From assembly GCA_963824345.1 (NCBI GenBank), contig CAWGOZ010000023.1:558001-622000 (forward strand): DNA of 64,000 nucleotides, in the 5' to 3' direction. A program made the position numbers and the translations under genes. Below the pieces are notes generated by a model, which had not been told where the DNA came from, did not search any database, and saw only the letters and a list, made by a program, of their open reading frames with translations. This DNA comes from Palsa-89 sp963824345. Its GTDB lineage: Bacteria; Acidobacteriota; Terriglobia; Bryobacterales; Bryobacteraceae. This document shows, one piece after another, positions 16,068-25,266 of the stretch; the first letter of the stretch is position 1, and every line of letters starts with the position of its first letter.

Positions 16068-16691
16068 CTACCAGCGGAAGCCGAAGGTAACGGGCACATA
16101 GTCGGCCCGCTCGTTGCTGTTCAGGAAGACGTGCACGTAGCGAGCCTCAGCGAATAGCTTTCCGTGCCACTTGGTGCCAAACGCCACGCCCATGCCCGCG
16201 TTGAAGCCGGGCTTGTTTTCGGAATATGACAATCCGTTCGCCGGCTCAATGAGTGGGAAGGAGCCCCCGGAGAATGGGCTGATCACGGCGCCCGACGCCG
16301 GCGTCGCGAAGCTTTGGTACCAGTGATAAAGACCGCCCCCACCGATTGCATAGAGGTCAAAGTGGCTGCGCGGCGTCAAATGGACAATCGGATCGACAGT
16401 GGCGGAGAAAACGCGAATGTCGCCGCCCGGGTATCCGATGTTACCTAACGTGCCTGAGTTGATGCCCAGCGAATTATAGCCGAGCTCGCCCATGACGCCG
16501 ACGTAAGAGGAAAAGTTATAGCCGACGCCGCCTTGGAGATTCCATCCGTAATTATCCAGATATTTAGCGGTGTTGCCTACCGGCTCGGTGAAACCAGCGC
16601 CCAGCTCGAACGAGAAGTGCGAAACCTCCTGCGCGCTCAGGGCTCCGGCCAAGAGAAAGCCGAAGCAAGATGCGAAAGCAAGTTTATTCAT
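16068..16691 (-). CDS. Outer-membrane beta-barrel protein
   Basis: 207 residues with a signal peptide (MNKLAFASCFGFLLAGALSAQ). The remainder alternates aromatic and hydrophobic residues in beta hairpins (FSFELGAGFTEPVG, NLQGGVGYNFSSYVGVMGEL, HFDLYAIGGGGLY) and ends in FGFRW, an OMP-type C-terminal aromatic. This fits a small 8-stranded barrel of the OmpA/OmpX-like superfamily. The ligand is unknown. Its end abuts the end of the VWA gene with no intergenic space. Confidence 0.8.
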   Translation of the reverse strand: MNKLAFASCFGFLLAGALSAQEVSHFSFELGAGFTEPVGNTAKYLDNYGWNLQGGVGYNFSSYVGVMGELGYNSLGINSGTLGNIGYPGGDIRVFSATVDPIVHLTPRSHFDLYAIGGGGLYHWYQSFATPASGAVISPFSGGSFPLIEPANGLSYSENKPGFNAGMGVAFGTKWHGKLFAEARYVHVFLNSNERADYVPVTFGFRW

Positions 16692-16760
16692 TTAGTAACC
16701 TCATGCCCTTTTAGACCGCGCATGGTGCGCGTAGGTTTCGAGCGTGAAGTTAGCTGGTGG

Positions 16761-18491
16761 TTACTGGTGTACCGCCGTAAAAAGAGTTTGCGTTCCAGGC
16801 GTGCCGCCCAGATTGAAGGTAAAAGGGACGAGATCGTTATCGGGCACATCCGGCACAGTGAGGTTGAACTGATACAGGCCAACCGAGTCCGGGCTCAGAC
16901 CGGAGTAGGACGACACTGCCGGCGTCCCTCCGAATTGAAACTCGAGAGGCAGGACGAGTTGAGTGTCCCCGCTGGCGATTTGGCCCACGGGCGTGGATGG
17001 AGTCACCGCTCCGAATCCGATACCGTAAATCACGATGGTCTCGCCCGGCTTGGCGGGGCTGGAATTGATCCCCGAAATCGCGCCCGCCGGTAGAACATAA
17101 GTTCCATCAAGGTGTTGAGCCACGAGATATTGATGGCCCGCGACAAAGAAATTCGACAGCGCCAGCAGCCCCGGCGCGGTAGTGTTTACGGTGAGATCAA
17201 CTGGCGCGCTGGTCACACCGTCGTTAGTGATTGTAAGTTGTAGCTCGCCGTTGGGGATTTTGGATGGCAACAGCGCATTCACCTGGAACGGGGAAATATA
17301 ATCCACAAACGCCGCTTGCCCTCCGATCATCACCGAGACTTTGTCCAGCGACGTGGGCGCGGTGTTGCCGATGAAATCAGCGCCGGTCCATCCGCGCGTA
17401 TCGGGCGCGAGATTCGATCCGTAGAGCTCGATCCAGGAGCCGGGCGCGACTGTCCGTAACTGACCAAAGCCAGACGCGCCTTCCACCCCATTGATGTAGG
17501 GCCCCATCACTTGAGGAGCACCGACGCCAAAGGTCCAGATGTCGCCGAGAACGGGTACTGTCCCCGGGCCGTAGCCCCCGAACATCACTACTTGATCGTA
17601 AGCGGAATCGTAGGCCATGGTCTGGGCGGATCGCTGGGGCGGTGCGTTAGCTTGGAGCGGCGCTTGGGTCCAGTTAGAGCCATCCCACAGCCAAGTGGCG
17701 CCGGGAGGTCCTTCCCCGACGCCTCCAGACAGGACGACTTGACCTTGGTTGGAATCGAATGCCATGGCGTGCTCTGCTAGCGCGGGCGGACTGGTTTGCG
17801 GGGATTCCTCGGTCCAGTTGGAGCCGTCCCAGACCCACGTATCTCCAAGAGCGTCGCTGAAGCTGTTGCTGCTCATTCCACCGTACAGGACCACTTTGCC
17901 GCGAACAGAGTCGTAAGCCATGGCGTGCTGGAATCGCGGCGGCGGGCTGGTTTGCGGAAATTTCTGCGCCCAGGTGGTGCCGTCCCATACCCAGGTATCG
18001 CTGAGGGGGATTGCAACGGAGCTGTTGTTGGCGACTGCTCCGCCGAACAGGACGACTTGACTGTGGGCGGAATCGTAGGCCATGGCGTGGCCATAGCGGC
18101 CGGACGGGCCCATCGGGGGATACGGAATCCAGGTGGTCCCATCCCAGAGCCAGGTATCGTTCAAGCTGAACATCACGGCTCGACCGTGAGCGGAATCGTA
18201 GACCATGGCGTGAGCAGATTGCGCCGGAGGGTGGGATTCGGGAAATTTCTGGGTCCAGTTGGATCCGTCCCACACCCACGTGTCGGTGTACCCGACAGAG
18301 CCGGTGAAATCTTGCCCGCCGAACATGACGACTTGGCCGTGGGCCGAATCGTAGGCCATCGACTGATAGACCCGCGGGGCCGGGCTGGTTGGAGGAAATT
18401 GCTCGGTCCAACTGGGCGCTGTTTGGGCTGAAAGCCCGGTCGCGTAGACCAACGTGATTAGCGCAACGAATTGCCACCTGGCTATTATCAC
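16761..18491 (-). CDS. Secreted kelch-repeat protein with TIGR03437-like C-terminal domain
   Basis: 576 residues from GTG 18491 with GGAGG 7 bp upstream. After a signal peptide come about six kelch-type blades, each with a near-identical core such as HAMAYDSAHGQVVMFGG ... DTWVWDGSNWTQ, filling residues about 30-325. The C-terminal about 240 residues start with NGVEGASGFGQLRTVAPGSWIELYGSNLAP and include SPFQVNALLP and GETIVIYGIGFG, the pattern of the domain named TIGR03437 from Solibacter. It is probably an exported adhesion or surface protein. The repeated blades make this DNA internally repetitive. Confidence 0.85.
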   Translation of the reverse strand: MIIARWQFVALITLVYATGLSAQTAPSWTEQFPPTSPAPRVYQSMAYDSAHGQVVMFGGQDFTGSVGYTDTWVWDGSNWTQKFPESHPPAQSAHAMVYDSAHGRAVMFSLNDTWLWDGTTWIPYPPMGPSGRYGHAMAYDSAHSQVVLFGGAVANNSSVAIPLSDTWVWDGTTWAQKFPQTSPPPRFQHAMAYDSVRGKVVLYGGMSSNSFSDALGDTWVWDGSNWTEESPQTSPPALAEHAMAFDSNQGQVVLSGGVGEGPPGATWLWDGSNWTQAPLQANAPPQRSAQTMAYDSAYDQVVMFGGYGPGTVPVLGDIWTFGVGAPQVMGPYINGVEGASGFGQLRTVAPGSWIELYGSNLAPDTRGWTGADFIGNTAPTSLDKVSVMIGGQAAFVDYISPFQVNALLPSKIPNGELQLTITNDGVTSAPVDLTVNTTAPGLLALSNFFVAGHQYLVAQHLDGTYVLPAGAISGINSSPAKPGETIVIYGIGFGAVTPSTPVGQIASGDTQLVLPLEFQFGGTPAVSSYSGLSPDSVGLYQFNLTVPDVPDNDLVPFTFNLGGTPGTQTLFTAVHQ

Positions 18492-18529
18492 GAGTCAACC
18501 TCCGCTACAGCGTACTACAGCGGCGAGCG

Positions 18530-20074
18530 TCAGCTCCAATAACTGCGATCCAGGCTGCGGTATTGGACGGCTTCCGCCAGGTGCTTGGCGGTGATGCGGT
18601 CGGAATTGTCGAGGTCCGCGATGGTGCGGGCGGCTTTCAGGATGCGATCATGCGCGCGGGCGCTCAAACCCATGCGGCGCACGGCCATCTCTAGTGTCCG
18701 CTCGCCGGCTTCGTCGAGGGCGCAGAAGTTGCGAAGCAGGCGGGCGGGGATTCGCGCGTTGTAGAATCCACGGCGGTGCTGGATGGATCGGGCTGCCTGC
18801 ACCCGCGCCGACATTTCCGACGACGTGGCGCCATGGCCCGTGCCGCGGAGCTCCTTGTACGCAACCGCCGGAACCTCGACATGCAGATCGATGCGATCAA
18901 GCAGCGGCCCGCTGACTTTGCTCAGGTAGCGCTGAATAATCGCGCCGGTGCAGCGGCATTCCCGCGTGGTATCGGAGAAATATCCGCAGGGGCACGGATT
19001 CATCGCGCCGATCAGAATGAAGTCCGCCGGGAAGGAAAGCGTCATGTTGGTGCGCGCCAGCGTGACGGAAGATTCTTCGATCGGCTGGCGCAGCATTTCG
19101 AGCACGTTGCGCGGGAACTCGGGCAGCTCGTCCAGGAACAAGACGCCGTTATGCGCCAGGCTCACTTCGCCCGGACGCGGCGTTCCAGACCCGCCGCCGA
19201 TGAGACCTGCGTCCGACACGGTGTGATGCGGCGCGCGAAACGGGCGGCGCGCCAGCAATCCGACGCCGCGCGGAAGCAGGCCGGCTACGCTGTGAATCTG
19301 GGTAGTCTCGATGGATTCTTGAAAGGTCAGTGGAGGAAGAATACCGGCGAAGCGCTTGGCGAGCATGGTTTTGCCGGAACCCGGCGGGCCAATCATCAGA
19401 ACATTATGGCCGCCGGCGGCAGCCACTTCGAGCGCGCGCTTGGCAGTGGTCTGTCCGCGGACCTCGCGAAAATCCGGAAGGCATTCGTCGAGAGAGCTGA
19501 ACGATGGAGGCGATGAAGGCGTCGGCTGAAACTTGTCCGGTTGATTGAGGTACTCGACGACTTCGGAGAGATGCCGCATGCCAAACACGCGCACGCCCTC
19601 GGTAACGGCGGCTTCGGCGGCGTTGTCGGCTGGGACTAGCAGGTTGGGAATGCCTTGGCGGCGCGCGCAGACGGCGATCGATAACACGCCGCGCACTGGC
19701 CGCAGCGTTCCATCGAGGGAAAGCTCGCCCACCAACATATGCTCGTCCACATTTCCAGGAGGATTTCCCGGAGGCTTGCCCACGGTTCCCATGGCGCCCA
19801 GGATGCCCAGGGCCATGGGGAGATCGAAGCCCGCGCCTTCCTTGCGGACGTTGGCGGGAGCGAGGTTGATGGTGACGGATTTGTTGGGATAGCCGAAGCC
19901 GGAATTGAGCAGAGCGGACTTGATGCGTTCGCGGCTTTCGCGCACCGCGGTGTCGGGCATGCCAACGGTGATGAAATCGCGCGCGCTGCCACCCGGATAC
20001 ATATCTACTTCGACATCAATGAGGTGCGCTTCAATCCCAAAGACAGCCGCACTACGGGTCCTGAAGAGGGCCAT
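18530..20074 (-). CDS. comM: YifB/ComM family Mg-chelatase-like AAA+ ATPase
   Basis: 514 residues, the normal size. The N-terminal Lon-like ChlI domain (about 1-175, VEVDMYPGGSARDFITVGMPD) is followed by an AAA+ module with Walker A GPPGSGKT (229-236), Walker B GVLFLDELPEF and an inserted Cys motif CPCGYF ... CRC. The C-terminal Mg_chelatase_C domain is LSARAHDRILKAARTIADL. ComM in Vibrio is a hexameric helicase that drives branch migration in natural transformation; whether this organism transforms is unknown. The next gene upstream, a secreted protein, ends 16 bp away. Confidence 0.92.
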   Translation of the reverse strand: MALFRTRSAAVFGIEAHLIDVEVDMYPGGSARDFITVGMPDTAVRESRERIKSALLNSGFGYPNKSVTINLAPANVRKEGAGFDLPMALGILGAMGTVGKPPGNPPGNVDEHMLVGELSLDGTLRPVRGVLSIAVCARRQGIPNLLVPADNAAEAAVTEGVRVFGMRHLSEVVEYLNQPDKFQPTPSSPPSFSSLDECLPDFREVRGQTTAKRALEVAAAGGHNVLMIGPPGSGKTMLAKRFAGILPPLTFQESIETTQIHSVAGLLPRGVGLLARRPFRAPHHTVSDAGLIGGGSGTPRPGEVSLAHNGVLFLDELPEFPRNVLEMLRQPIEESSVTLARTNMTLSFPADFILIGAMNPCPCGYFSDTTRECRCTGAIIQRYLSKVSGPLLDRIDLHVEVPAVAYKELRGTGHGATSSEMSARVQAARSIQHRRGFYNARIPARLLRNFCALDEAGERTLEMAVRRMGLSARAHDRILKAARTIADLDNSDRITAKHLAEAVQYRSLDRSYWS

Positions 20075-20089
20075 CGACCAGAGAAGTGG

Positions 20090-20944
20090 CTATTCGACGG
20101 AAAAGGTCTCGCGCGTTTCGTACATTTGCCCGCCTAAGTTGTCCCGGACGGCAAGCACAATGGTATATTTTCCGAGCGGCTGGTCTTTCGCGAGATTCAA
20201 ATTGAGTTCGCCGGGCTGATAGCGCTGCGGGTAAAAGCTTTGGAGTTTCTGATTGGCGGCTTGGGGCTCCGTATATGCCACTGAGCCGTCCTCGCGCAGA
20301 ACGGTGAGGCCATACTCGATGTCCACCTGGTTCTTGTCGCCGAGTTTGTAGCCGGTCATGTCGAAGCGCGCCCAAACGGAATCGCCGGGACGATACGCAG
20401 CCACGGGTAAAGGTTTCTCGTCCTCTTCGGTGCGCAAGAAACGAAAGTTGCGGACGATCAAGGTATCGCTCGGGGCGACTGCCCGGCCTTTGACATGAAA
20501 AACGGTGGACTTCTCTATATTGGCGGATGCGAGTTCATCCGATAACTTAACCAGGACCGCATACTCGCCTGTATCGGCCAGCGGCGGGACCGTGATGGTC
20601 TCGCGCAACTTCGGCATCCAGTTCTTGTCCTCCTGCGTAACGGTGGTTTCGATTTTGCCTTCCTGCACCGGTTGCAGGAGCGCGCCGTTCTTGTCACGGA
20701 CTTCGATCTGGAATTTCAAGGAGATATTTTGCTTGCCGAAATCCTTGGGCTTATCCACCTTGCGAAAGCCCTCCGCCTGGCAACTGAAGTGGATGGTTTC
20801 GCCGGCGACATAGTCTTCGTCGGAGGCTTCGGGCGGACCGTCTTCGCTAATGGAGAATACGGAGTGGACAATGGCGAGCGGTTTGTCGGCCGCGAGTGCG
20901 AAACACCCTCCGGCGAGAATCAGAACTGCGGCGAGCGATTTCAC
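20090..20944 (-). CDS. Secreted protein of unknown function
   Basis: 284 residues from GTG 20944 with a signal peptide (MKSLAAVLILAGGCFALAA). The rest is two beta-sandwich-like halves (VAGETIHFSCQAEGFRKV ... and SLKFQIEVRDKNGALLQPVQ; then YRPGDSVWARFDMTGYKLGDK ... GKYTIVLAVRDNLGG), reminiscent of bacterial Ig-like or A2M-type domains. I do not recognise the family. It starts 2 bp after the symporter stop, so the two are co-transcribed. Confidence 0.75.
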   Translation of the reverse strand: MKSLAAVLILAGGCFALAADKPLAIVHSVFSISEDGPPEASDEDYVAGETIHFSCQAEGFRKVDKPKDFGKQNISLKFQIEVRDKNGALLQPVQEGKIETTVTQEDKNWMPKLRETITVPPLADTGEYAVLVKLSDELASANIEKSTVFHVKGRAVAPSDTLIVRNFRFLRTEEDEKPLPVAAYRPGDSVWARFDMTGYKLGDKNQVDIEYGLTVLREDGSVAYTEPQAANQKLQSFYPQRYQPGELNLNLAKDQPLGKYTIVLAVRDNLGGQMYETRETFSVE

Positions 20945-20946
20945 GC

Positions 20947-22722
20947 TTATTCCACCACTGTACTCCAGCCGCGGCGCGACAGGTCCCAATAAATGACTGC
21001 GCCGGCGGCCAGTCCCATGGAGAGAAGCAGCGAGCCACTGGCAAACTCTTTGAGAAGCAATTTGCCGGTGCCAAATAAGATGCCGTAGATGAGCAGACAA
21101 CCGCAGATCCAATCGAGCAGATTCGAAAGTCCGCCGGTGGAGGGGCAAACGTCGGGAGCAAGTCTTGCTATGGGTCGCCAGCCGGCTTTCGATGGATGAG
21201 TACGGCGATAGAAGGCGACGAGCGTGTCCCTGGATTCGGGACGCGTTAGGAATGTCACGGCCAGCCAGACCATGGTGGTGATGGAAACCGTGACGATCAT
21301 GATCCAGGCGAAATCTCGCGGCTGGTCACGATTGAGGCCGAAGCTGGTTTGCATCGCAAGCGAGACCACGAAGCCCGAGATCATGGCCGAGACCTCGCTC
21401 CAGGCGTTGATACGCCACCAGTACCAGCGCAGCAACAGGACGCCGCCGGTGCCCGCTCCGGTGACCAGCAGAAGTTTCCAGGCGCCGGCGATGGAATCCA
21501 GGTAAAACGTCACGACCGCCGAGACGACGGTGAGAAATACCGTGGCCCATTGGGACGCCGTGACGTAGTGGCGCTCAGTTTCGTTTTTCTTCAAGAAGCG
21601 GCGGTAGAAATCGTTGACCAGGTAGCTGGCGCCCCAATTGAGTTGCGTTGCGATGGTGGACATGTAAGCGGCGGCGAAGGCGGCGATCATTAAGCCACGG
21701 AGTGAAGGAGGGAGGTAAGCGATCATCACGCGGATGTAGCCGGTTTCGGGGTCGGCAAGGCCGGGGAAAAGAATCAGCGACGCAAGCGCGACCAGCACCC
21801 AGGGCCACGGACGCACGGCGTAGTGCGCGATATTGAACCACAGTGTCGCGAGCAGCGAATTCTTCTCGTCCTTCGCGCTGAACATGCGCTGCGCAACATA
21901 GCCGCCGCCGCCCGGCTCGGCGCCGGGATACCAGGTGGACCACCAATTCATCGAAATGTAGACCAGGAACGTGATCATGGGCATCCACGCGGAGTGAAGA
22001 TCGGGAACGAAGTTGAGGACCGAGCCGCCTTGGGACGCGCCGCGCGCATGGTCAACCAGCAGGAGCTTGGCCTTCATAGCGTCGATGCCGCCGACCGCGC
22101 GTACCGCGAAAACGGCGAGCACGGTGACCATGCCCATCTTGATGACGAATTGGAAAAGATCGGTCACCAGCACGCCCCACAGCCCGGAGAGGGTGGAGAT
22201 GAATGAGGTGAGCGCGATCATTCCGATGACGATGGCGAGGGCTTGGGGCTTCGAGACGCCGAGGACGAGCTGGAGGATTTTGACCATCGCAAGGTTAACC
22301 CATCCCAGGATGATGCAGTTGATGGGAATGCCCAGATAGAGCGCGCGGAAGCCGCGCAGGAAAGCGGCGGGTTTGCCGGAGTATCGGATCTCGGAGAATT
22401 CGATGTCGGTCATAACGCCGGAGCGGCGCCACAGGCGGGCGTAGAAGAAGACCGTCAGCATGCCGCTCGCGATGAAATTCCACCACAACCAGTTGCCCGC
22501 GATGCCGCCCATCGCAACCATGCCGGTAACGGCCAGGGGGGTGTCGGCGGCGAACGTGGTGGCGACCATGGACGTGCCTGCGAGCCACCAGGGAACGTTG
22601 CGCCCGGAGAGGAAAAACTCGTTGACGTTTTTTCCGGCGCGGGCCTTGTAGTAGAAGCCGATGGCGAGGTTAAAGAAGAAATAGATCGCGACTACCAGCC
22701 AGTCGACGGACGTGAGTTGCAC
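20947..22722 (-). CDS. Sodium:solute symporter (SSS family)
   Basis: 591-residue inner-membrane transporter with about 13-14 hydrophobic segments, coupling Na+ influx to solute uptake. Typical sequence: VVAIYFFFNLAIGFYYKARA, NEFFLSGRNVPWWLAGTSMVATTFAADTP and FAAAYMSTIATQLNWGASYLVNDFYRRF, the last being the Na+-site TM8 motif. The substrate cannot be read from the sequence. Start is GTG 22722. There is no SD, but TACAAT lies 7 bp upstream (22735-22730 on this strand), another near-leaderless arrangement. Confidence 0.9.
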   Translation of the reverse strand: MQLTSVDWLVVAIYFFFNLAIGFYYKARAGKNVNEFFLSGRNVPWWLAGTSMVATTFAADTPLAVTGMVAMGGIAGNWLWWNFIASGMLTVFFYARLWRRSGVMTDIEFSEIRYSGKPAAFLRGFRALYLGIPINCIILGWVNLAMVKILQLVLGVSKPQALAIVIGMIALTSFISTLSGLWGVLVTDLFQFVIKMGMVTVLAVFAVRAVGGIDAMKAKLLLVDHARGASQGGSVLNFVPDLHSAWMPMITFLVYISMNWWSTWYPGAEPGGGGYVAQRMFSAKDEKNSLLATLWFNIAHYAVRPWPWVLVALASLILFPGLADPETGYIRVMIAYLPPSLRGLMIAAFAAAYMSTIATQLNWGASYLVNDFYRRFLKKNETERHYVTASQWATVFLTVVSAVVTFYLDSIAGAWKLLLVTGAGTGGVLLLRWYWWRINAWSEVSAMISGFVVSLAMQTSFGLNRDQPRDFAWIMIVTVSITTMVWLAVTFLTRPESRDTLVAFYRRTHPSKAGWRPIARLAPDVCPSTGGLSNLLDWICGCLLIYGILFGTGKLLLKEFASGSLLLSMGLAAGAVIYWDLSRRGWSTVVE

Positions 22723-22735
22723 AAATGAATTGTAG

Positions 22736-23300
22736 CCGGGCGGGGCCGGTTGCTCGTGGCCGGTGGCTGGGTTATGACCGCCCTTTGTTCAGGGGGCGAT
22801 GCTCAGGTCTTGGCGGAGCCGTAGCTCCTGCGAAGATCGCTGATTATCTGTACTATGATTTCGGCTCGTACTCCGGCATCACGGTATCCTCTTTCCCGGT
22901 CCGCGATGAGAGCTGCCCTGTGTGTCGAGGTGATACCGAATACGTAGGACAGAACGCTGGAAGTCGCGGCTGCAAATTGCAAGATCCGCTATCTGGGTTG
23001 CAAATAATGGAAAGGTCATCACTCCGATCCGGAGCGTTGTAGTCTTCGAAGATCGGCAAGATCTTATCGAGAAAAGCATCCGGGACATCAGCATTTCTTG
23101 CCCGTACCAAGTGGGCGACTGTCGTGACCATCGTTGGCAAGCTGAGGAGCCATCCCAAGAAAATCGCGAAGATCGTTTCGAACTGCTATAGATATTCCAT
23201 CATAGCCTGTGATCTTAACTCCGTCGGCTGGCTGACCGGAGGCGTATGAGGGGCGGTGGCGAGAGGTAAGCCGCAATCGATACCGTTGCTTGTGATTCGG
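22736..23300. other. 565-bp stretch without a recognised gene
   Basis: Only short open frames, none of which I recognise. The best is leftward 22853-23158 (101 codons, TTG start, containing NADVPDAFLDKILPIFEDYN), which has no SD and no family signature. The stretch may hold a degraded gene or the upstream regulatory DNA of the symporter. Confidence 0.5.
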
Positions 23301-23546
23301 TTAGACGCTCTTTCCCTTGGCTACTTGCCCGCGAAGCAGAAACGTTTTCGGAAACGACCCCCCACCGCAGATCTTGAACGAGCCAAAGTCCTTGTACCAA
23401 TCGCCTTCCGGCACGTCGGGCAGCGATTCGATCCAAAGACGGAGCCGATTCAGATCGGCGACGCTGATTGCCCGCTCGCGCATGCGCTCAACGAGATGGT
23501 GACGGACCGCCGCCGGCAGCTCGTCCCAGCTCTCGACCTTCGGCAT
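23301..23546 (-). CDS. Small conserved protein paired with an RHH regulator
   Basis: 81 residues. Sequence features are a helical N-terminus (SWDELPAAVRHHLVERMRERAISVADLNRLRLWIESLP in part) and a C-terminal basic end after WYKDFGSFKICGGGSFPKTFLL. I recall similar small proteins encoded directly behind CopG-like genes, but I cannot assign an activity. Its ATG overlaps the stop of the RHH gene by one base (TGATG), so the two are translationally coupled. A toxin-antitoxin type role is only a hypothesis. Confidence 0.65.
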   Translation of the reverse strand: MPKVESWDELPAAVRHHLVERMRERAISVADLNRLRLWIESLPDVPEGDWYKDFGSFKICGGGSFPKTFLLRGQVAKGKSV

Positions 23547-23803
23547 CAGCCGCCGAAGACCATGCGGCCCATCTGATCGCCCAACCTTTTGACCTCAGTG
23601 GGGTCGGTGGCGCGACGGAAGCGCTCCGCCAGGTCGAAGAAGTCCTGCTGCTTACGCTTCTCAGCCTCCATCCCGTTCTCGATAAGTTCCGCCAGCATCC
23701 GATTGGCGCTCAGTTTGCGGGCCCTCGCCAAGCGACGAACTTGCGCCGCGACGCTAGCCGGTAAACTGACGCTTTGCCGCACCGTCTTGTTGACTGCCGT
23801 CAT
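23546..23803 (-). CDS. Ribbon-helix-helix (CopG-like) protein
   Basis: 85 residues from ATG 23803; a TTG 18 bp upstream is less likely. The N-terminal beta strand KTVRQSVSLPASVAAQVRRLA and helices ARKLSANRMLAELIENGMEAEKR match the RHH DNA-binding fold of CopG/Arc antitoxins. The remainder is a helical charged tail. It probably dimerises and autoregulates a short operon with the 81-residue partner. Confidence 0.75.
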   Translation of the reverse strand: MTAVNKTVRQSVSLPASVAAQVRRLARARKLSANRMLAELIENGMEAEKRKQQDFFDLAERFRRATDPTEVKRLGDQMGRMVFGG

Positions 23804-23965
23804 GGCTCCATTATGCACCAAAGTGGTGCGCGTTTCAGTAGGTCACGAACGCTCACGCCAGCAGATTGCGCCGGTGCCAACCCAGCCCGGATCGCGTGAT
23901 GAAGGGCCCGCTTGAATCGCTGTTACACTGGCTAGGCTGTTCATCAGTTGGATGGAGAGTATTCC

Positions 23966-24736
23966 TTGGGCAGACTAAAAGGCAAGACGGCGATCATCAC
24001 GGGGGCAACCGGCGGGATTGGGGAAGCCACAGCGAAGTTGTTCCTCTCTGAAGGCGCCAACCTCATGCTGGTTGGGCGATCCGCGGAGAAACTCAAGGCC
24101 ACGCGCGAGGCCCTAGCAGTCGGCGATCGCATTGCCTGCTCGGTTGCGGAGGCGGGTGACGAGGAAGCCACTGCGGCGGCCGTTGCCGCGACGATAAGAG
24201 CTTTTGGTGGCGTGGACATTTTGCTCGCCAATGCCGGCACGGAGGGACTGGTGAAGCCGATTCAAGCAATCAGCCTCGCGGAATTCGAGCAAGTCCTCCG
24301 AACCAACGTACTGGGCGTATGGCTCGCGATGAAACATTGCGTCGAGCCGATGAAACGGCGGGGCGGCGGCTCCATGATCGCAATGGCTTCCATGGCGGGG
24401 GTGATCGGTTCGGCAGGCTTTACCCCCTACATAGCCAGCAAGCACGCCGTATGCGGACTGGTGAAAACAGCCGCGCTCGAACTAGGAGCGTCGGGAATCC
24501 GAGTGAACGCGATCGCGCCCGGACCCATCGACAATCGAATGGTGCATTCGCTCGAATCGCAATTCTCGCCGTCCGATCCTGGCGCGACGGCCGCCGCCCT
24601 CAAGAGCCAGATCGCCCTCGGACGCTACGGCACGAACGAGGAGGTGGCTTACCTGGCTGTGTATCTCGCCAGTGACGAGTCCTCGTATTGTGCCGGCGGC
24701 GTTTTCCTGATGGATGGCGGATATACGGCGGCTTAG
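23966..24736 (+). CDS. Short-chain dehydrogenase/reductase (SDR)
   Basis: Classical SDR, NAD(P)-dependent oxidoreductase of about 256 residues. Motifs: TGATGGIG (cofactor-binding TGxxxGxG), NAG at the strand-4 end, catalytic Ser in MASMAG and YIASK, then the IRVNAIAPGPI and GGVFLMDGGY ending typical of FabG-like members. The start is best placed at TTG 23966 because GGAGAG (23954-23959) precedes it by 6 bp; an in-frame TTG at 23948 is possible. The substrate is unknown. Its end overlaps the convergent VOC gene by 4 bp. Confidence 0.9.
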   Translation: MGRLKGKTAIITGATGGIGEATAKLFLSEGANLMLVGRSAEKLKATREALAVGDRIACSVAEAGDEEATAAAVAATIRAFGGVDILLANAGTEGLVKPIQAISLAEFEQVLRTNVLGVWLAMKHCVEPMKRRGGGSMIAMASMAGVIGSAGFTPYIASKHAVCGLVKTAALELGASGIRVNAIAPGPIDNRMVHSLESQFSPSDPGATAAALKSQIALGRYGTNEEVAYLAVYLASDESSYCAGGVFLMDGGYTAA

Positions 24737-25068
24737 CGGGCTTCGCCCGGTGAACTGGTGAGATTGTAAATCAGGCCGAACGGATCTTGGACGTAGCAGC
24801 GCGGAAATTCCGGCTCGTCCTTGACGATCACGCAACCATTCTCTACCAACCGTCGCTTGGCCTCTTCGACGCTAGGGACGGTCACTTCCAATACCGGACC
24901 CAGCGGTGGACCCGGCTCGATAAACAAGTTGATTTTGTCGCCATGCAGGCCGATCATCTTTGGGTTGTCGTCGGTGATCTCGAATCCAAGCTGCTGGACG
25001 TAGAACAATGCGGCGGTCTTTGGATCTTGCGCTTGTATCAGAATATCCGTCCCAAAAGTGTTTGCCAT
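24733..25068 (-). CDS. VOC/glyoxalase-family protein
   Basis: 111 residues in the beta-alpha-beta-beta-beta arrangement of the vicinal oxygen chelate fold: TDILIQAQDPKTAALFYVQQ, MIGLHGDKINLFIEPG, LEVTVPSVEEAKRRLVENG and CYVQDPFGLIYNLTSSPG. The conserved metal-binding positions of true glyoxalase I are only partly recognisable, so a binding or resistance-type role is as likely as catalysis. It is a single gene, convergent with the SDR. Confidence 0.85.
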   Translation of the reverse strand: MANTFGTDILIQAQDPKTAALFYVQQLGFEITDDNPKMIGLHGDKINLFIEPGPPLGPVLEVTVPSVEEAKRRLVENGCVIVKDEPEFPRCYVQDPFGLIYNLTSSPGEAR

Positions 25069-25266
25069 GCCGGCCCTCTCTCTCGCTCGGGTCCACCATC
25101 AGCGGCGACATCTGCCGGGCAATCTCCAGCAAGTTTGTGCCGGCGGGCGCTTCGTCGCTCACATGGCCTCCGATGGCACCCTAATCGCCTTCATGATAGC
25201 GCGCCAGGATTTAGCTCGACAAAGGAACCCAATTCGTGTAATCTGGCAAAGAAAAGGCGAACACTC

